NCBI RefSeq assembly: GCF_902150065.1
Contig: NC_043987.1
Span: 20,862,987 to 20,926,986, forward strand
Length of the DNA: 64,000 nucleotides
Reading direction: 5' to 3'
Source: Myripristis murdjan
Taxonomy: Eukaryota > Chordata > Actinopteri > Holocentriformes > Holocentridae
Program-made: the position numbers and the translations under genes
Shown: positions 55,561-64,000 of the stretch, piece after piece
Position numbering within the stretch: the stretch's first letter is position 1
How the letters are laid out: the number at the start of each line of letters is the position of its first letter
The notes under the pieces: generated by a model
What the model saw: the letters and a program-made list of their open reading frames with translations, nothing else
The model's database searches: none
What the model was told of the DNA's origin: nothing

Positions 55561-57360
55561 CCTCAACACTCACAGTTGGATAGCGAGGCACGACAGAGAG
55601 GCATCACACGGCATCAGGAGCAGACTCAGACTGTGGTGCAGAATAATAAAATAGGATTAGAATATTTGTTTCATTTAGATACCAGTGATCGGCAACAGCT
55701 TGTGACATTCTCCTTCATGACATTACATTTGACTCTTATCACTGACTAATGGCATTTTTACAGTAATATTTTTGTGAATGTAACTTATTTGTGCCGTATT
55801 AGGTGAGCTCCTTCTATCTGATTTTTTTTTTGTTTCTTTTTTTTGTTCAGTAACTGCCAGGTGATGTGCTTTGAATGTAATGTTGCCATATCTTCAATAC
55901 AATCTGCAGTTTCATCTTTGAAGTACGTCTGCCTTATTTGTGCTGAATCTCAATGCGTGATGATGCATGGATCGCCTTCACATCAGGTATAAACCGAAGA
56001 TATTACATTCGCGAGGAGGAATCCGTCTCCTCTCGATTACCCCCTTTAAAACCTTTAATAAGTGATCCAGAAAAGAGCTGTTCTGCTTAGTAGTCAAAGG
56101 GCTCATAACTCAACATCCTCCCTCTGTCTCTCAGTAGTCCCACTGATTAGAGCAGCCCCCTGCTCCCTCTGTCTTCCCAGGCTCCCTATTCCTTTAGTCA
56201 TTTTGTAAATGGGAGGGGTGCGTGGGGGAGATAGATACATTCCAGTTTAATATTTTACCGTGACTCAGACCAGGGGAGAGGGAGTGTGGGAGGGACAAGC
56301 ATAAGTAACACAAAACAACAGAGGATATCCACAGTGGACGAGTAACACAAGAATGACATCAGGTTTAAGGAAATTCTCAACAAAAAAAACAGTAGAAACA
56401 AAGTATTTATATTAATTTACCATGAACGCACTTAGATTAAAAGTGCAATACGCAGCATGTCAGCTGTTCTTCACACATATACTACACAGAGTCCTTTCTG
56501 GCTTACAGTTTTGCAAGATTTATCTCCTATATCTTAAGAAATGGGTCCCATATTGGGGACAGGAGACACTGAACGAGCTCTGTTTCCACTCCTCGGCATC
56601 CGTCCGGATATCATGAAGGCTGAGGCACCGGGTTCACAGCTGGGAAAAGAGGAAATTTATTGATATGTTCAGCATTAACATCACAATAACAGATTTAACA
56701 AGTATTAGCTGCATTTCAGTTTTAATACTTATTAATTTATTTTTATCAGTGTCTTTATGTCAATGTACTCAAGATGCCCAGGTAATTTGTCCATTGACCG
56801 TAATGCAAGAATTAACCCTTGCATGGCCACAGTATTTCAGCATGCACAATAGTGGTGGGAAAATAAATGAATAAGGCTGTATATCACAATACTTTCTCTT
56901 GTGATACATTATTGATACACCAAATATTGATATTTGAGTTTTCAACTTGAGCTGTACACACACACATTTGTATTTGTTCCCTGCCTTTAGGTATGTTAAC
57001 AGAAACCGGTCTGCCATGTTCATGTTGCAGTCACTGTGCATATTAAAAACACAGAAAAACACGACTGATTCCTGCTTACTGGAAAACTATTTTGCCTTTT
57101 CCAGGCTTCTTCTTTAATTTTATATATTGTGATGTATCATAATGAATTATCTTACAATATGTCAAATATCACCTGTATTATGACACCATTGTTATCATGG
57201 GTAAAATGTTGTGATAGTATTGAATCACCATTTTCTCAGTAATTGACACTCCTAATGCACAAGGCATGCAGTGGAGTGAAAATTAAACTTGCAGCTTACT
57301 GAAGGAATAAAGGGAAGCAAAGATGGTAATCAGTGACATGCAGCTCTAAATGAACTTGAA
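55561..57360. other. lmx1al-chchd5 intergenic region
   Basis: About 1.8 kb without a gene. The block at 55980-56300 is GC-balanced and repeat-free and could be regulatory. From 56438 a TTAAAAGTGCAATACGCAGC start suggests a decayed MITE related to that at 3299-3529. The rest is AT-rich and featureless. Confidence 0.35.
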
Positions 57361-58087
57361 CTTGAGACAAATTAAAGGAAAACCCAACAACTGTCTTGTA
57401 AGGAGTTGAAACGCCACCAGAACAGCTTCAGTGCCTCTTGGTATATATTCTACAATTCTCTGGACTTCTACTCCCATTGATGTTCAGCTGGGTTGTTTGA
57501 GATCTGGTGACTGTGAAGGCCATAGCATATTATTTACAGCATTTTCATCCTCATCAAACCATTTAGTGAGCCCTTGTGCCTCGTGGACGGAGGCACTGTC
57601 GTCCTGGGAGAGACCACTCCCGTCTGGATAGAAATGTGTCATCCTAGGATAAAGGTCATCACTCACTGAGAATAACTTTATACTGATTTGCAGTGAGTTT
57701 TCCACACCATGCCAGCAGACTCTGTTCTCTTGGTGTACACGCACATGCACTTGCCAACTTGTCCGAAACATGGTGATAGATGAGTCATCTGACCACATCA
57801 CTTATTTCCACATCTCTATCGACCAGCGGCTCTATTTTTTGCACCGTTGATCTCTCAAATGGTTGTCTGTCTTTTCTAATGAGGGCTTTATGCTCTGCAG
57901 CCTTGCTATAACATCCCTCATGATGTGCAGTATCTTTTGGAAGAATGGTGCTCCATCCCTGCAGTAGAGCTCCAGAGACTTGGAGAATCTCTGCCGAGGT
58001 GAACTGAAGCTGATCTGGTGACTCTATTAATTATTAAGACATTTCATGGTGGTTTTTTTTTTTTTTTTTTGTCACCTGTCTGTGTAT
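57361..58087 (-). mobile_element. Tc1-like DNA transposon, internally deleted
   Basis: The minus strand encodes a transposase fragment: MMWSDDSSITMFRTSWQVHV, then a gap, LYPRMTHFYPDGSGLSQDD, and FDEDENAVNNMLWPSQSPDL. These are the order and spacing of fish Tc1 transposases with the middle partly deleted. Both terminal regions persist: GACAAATTAAAGGAAAACCCAACA on the left, and inverted CATGGTGG plus a T tract plus GTCACCTGTCTGTGTAT on the right. About 730 bp remains; it is non-functional. The right end stops about 40 bp from the chchd5 stop codon. Confidence 0.82.
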
Positions 58088-58127
58088 AATCTGCACATGA
58101 TGCGCCTTTGTGTCTTTTGTTATCTAA

Positions 58128-58822
58128 TCATGTCAGTTCACAGGTGTTTATTTGGTACTTTGAGACAGCTATGGTCAGTTCAGCTGATGACTCACCCGCT
58201 TCGCTGAGATCCACCGTCTCCGCACAGCCAAGAAAGCGAGCAACATGTGGTGAGCAGGAGGCAGGTGAGGCCTGGTTTTCTTTGAGACAACGCTCAAACT
58301 CCACAAACTCCTTGGAGCAGCCCGACCGGATCCTCTGGATCACCGGGCTGTAATCAGATTCAGAGACAGACAGAGGTGTGCTTTGCAATGCTTTCAGGGA
58401 AGATAACATGTAAGAGAGTGTCATTATCATATGGGAGCGAATACACAGTTATTTGAATGCCTTACTGTGAAGACGTGCAGTGTGCAACCTTCATCTTCAG
58501 CTCATGACACTGATGTTGCCATGTTGATGGGTTGGCGGCCACACATGAACCATACGCCTCCATCTCTTTGTGGCAATATTTTGCCGTTATTTCCATAGCA
58601 GCCTGCCTGAAGGGTGACAGACAGATAGATATGAGTTAATCAGTCAAATCAATTGCCTTTTAAATACTATTATGGCTTACTCCCCCAGTGCAGTATAGTC
58701 TTGTTAAGGATACACACATGAATCAAACACACAGTTACAGACTATCTATTCCACTAGGCAATCTAAACTACGAGAGCGAAAGTAAATGCGGCCTTGAAAT
58801 CAATAATACACATTTCTTACAT
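58128..58822 (-). CDS. chchd5: coiled-coil-helix-coiled-coil-helix domain protein 5
   Basis: Small soluble protein of the mitochondrial intermembrane space, imported by the MIA40 disulfide relay in its family. Coding parts in transcription order: 58822-58821 (AT only), 58606-58466 and 58347-58128. Exon 1 ends AT before donor GTAAGA and exon 2 starts with G, so the start codon is split by the intron; the next codons give QAAMEITAKYC, matching human MQAALEVTARYC. The product has 120 residues (human 110). Four CX9C motifs are exact: C-HKEMEAYGS-C, C-HELKMKVAH-C, C-SKEFVEFER-C and C-SPHVARFLG-C. The exon 2-3 junction falls inside a histidine codon (CA|C), as phase requires. It is transcribed divergently from atp13a1. 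The C-terminal tail after the last motif is longer than in human. Confidence 0.9.
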
Positions 58823-59406
58823 TTTGCTCTGGTCGGTAACTAAAGGTTTGATGCAACTGGAGACTGAGAGTTGATGAACCAAGGTTAAAGAGCCACCGTT
58901 TCCCCATGCGGAGCCATGTCTGTGTGGTCTATTACCGTGTACACCCTGTTACCACGCGATAGGAGGAAAATAATGACTGTGTGAACTCATTATACAATTT
59001 TATTGGCTCAGTGACACGTCAGTCTCACCCTTTGGCGTTTCTTAAAGGGATAGTTGATCGGAATATTAATGTTACCAAACAAAGGCATTATTTAGTTTGG
59101 CAAAGAGGCGGCTTTATACGCATGTGGTACATTGTTCACATAATAAATATGTTTTTTTACAGTATCTTAAAAGTGATGCCGACTTCGCATGTGTTGCAGA
59201 AGACTACGACAGCATAGAGGACGCTGCGTCGCTTTGCGTGGTTACGTATGCGGAAACAGCGGTGGCAGAACAGGAGCGATTCAGAAAACGGACTCGAAGG
59301 CTGGACTGGACGCCGCTCCGTGTGTAGAGTAGCATCTGTTTTACCGGCCATAACACAAAGGGGGCTGGTGGAGGATAGAGGGGGCCCGGGAAGTGGAGAA
59401 CGTACA
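58823..59406. promoter_or_regulatory. chchd5-atp13a1 bidirectional promoter region
   Basis: Only about 580 bp separates the chchd5 start codon from the atp13a1 ATG, and both 5' UTRs must lie inside. A lone TTAAAGGGATAGTT string at 59042 resembles one end of the TTAA element family at 53350. The atp13a1 frame stays open up to another ATG at 59248, so the protein may start 53 residues earlier. The sequence from 59190 is CpG-containing and GC-rich, consistent with a first exon. Confidence 0.5.
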
Positions 59407-63848
<4,442 letters not shown>

Positions 63849-64000
63849 TAAGGAATTGACTCACTTAAGGTGCTTTTCCATCACATGGTATTGACTCTAC
63901 ACAGCTCAATTTTATTTGCTTTTTTTTTTTTTTTTTTTGGTTTTCTATTGGGCAAAAGTTTGGGAAACTTTGTCATGAAGGGTTATCTGCTGTGGAAAAT

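Overview
This is a stretch of fish nuclear DNA, most likely from a spiny-rayed teleost. The genes are vertebrate, split by GT-AG introns. Intergenic DNA is compact and rich in CA/GT microsatellites, and the mobile debris is typical of fish: Tc1-like, hAT-type and TTAA-flanked MITEs, an L2-like LINE and a tRNA-derived SINE head. No operons, CRISPR arrays or bacterial signals are present, so bacterial categories such as ribosome binding sites do not apply.

Layout, left to right. (1) At 1-1100 lie a Tc1-like transposon end and, on the minus strand, the 5' coding exons of a gene resembling fish C2H2 zinc-finger proteins; no fingers are inside the window. (2) Divergent from it is pgls (2151-5795), 6-phosphogluconolactonase. 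(3) colgalt1 (6616-14017) is the ER collagen hydroxylysine galactosyltransferase, complete in 12 exons and ending in RDEL. (4) gmip (17793-34959) is a 22-exon F-BAR/C1/RhoGAP protein. (5) lmx1al (38751-54289) is a LIM-homeodomain transcription factor in 8 coding exons with a 10 kb second intron. (6) chchd5 (58128-58822, minus strand) is a small twin-CX9C mitochondrial protein whose start codon is split by an intron. (7) atp13a1 (59407 to beyond the right edge) is the ER P5A-ATPase, with the first nine coding exons present.

I joined the exons by hand, checking reading phase at every junction. Proteins of 253 (pgls), 611 (colgalt1), 1069 (gmip), 385 (lmx1al) and 120 (chchd5) residues result, all close to the lengths I know for the human relatives. 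None of these host genes shows a frameshift or premature stop.

The genes do not form a pathway. They are neighbours by descent: PGLS, COLGALT1, GMIP and ATP13A1 all lie in human 19p13.11. lmx1al sits between gmip and atp13a1, where humans have no LMX1 gene, which suggests a retained fish ohnolog. chchd5 is an outsider to that human region.

I did not find a convincing undescribed biological system. The points most worth a second look are possible alternative starts for lmx1al and gmip, the split start codon of chchd5, a ZNF143/THAP11-like site between the zinc-finger gene and pgls, a 372-bp tandem duplication in colgalt1, nested MITEs upstream of the lmx1al LIM exon, and candidate conserved noncoding blocks in lmx1al intron 2.
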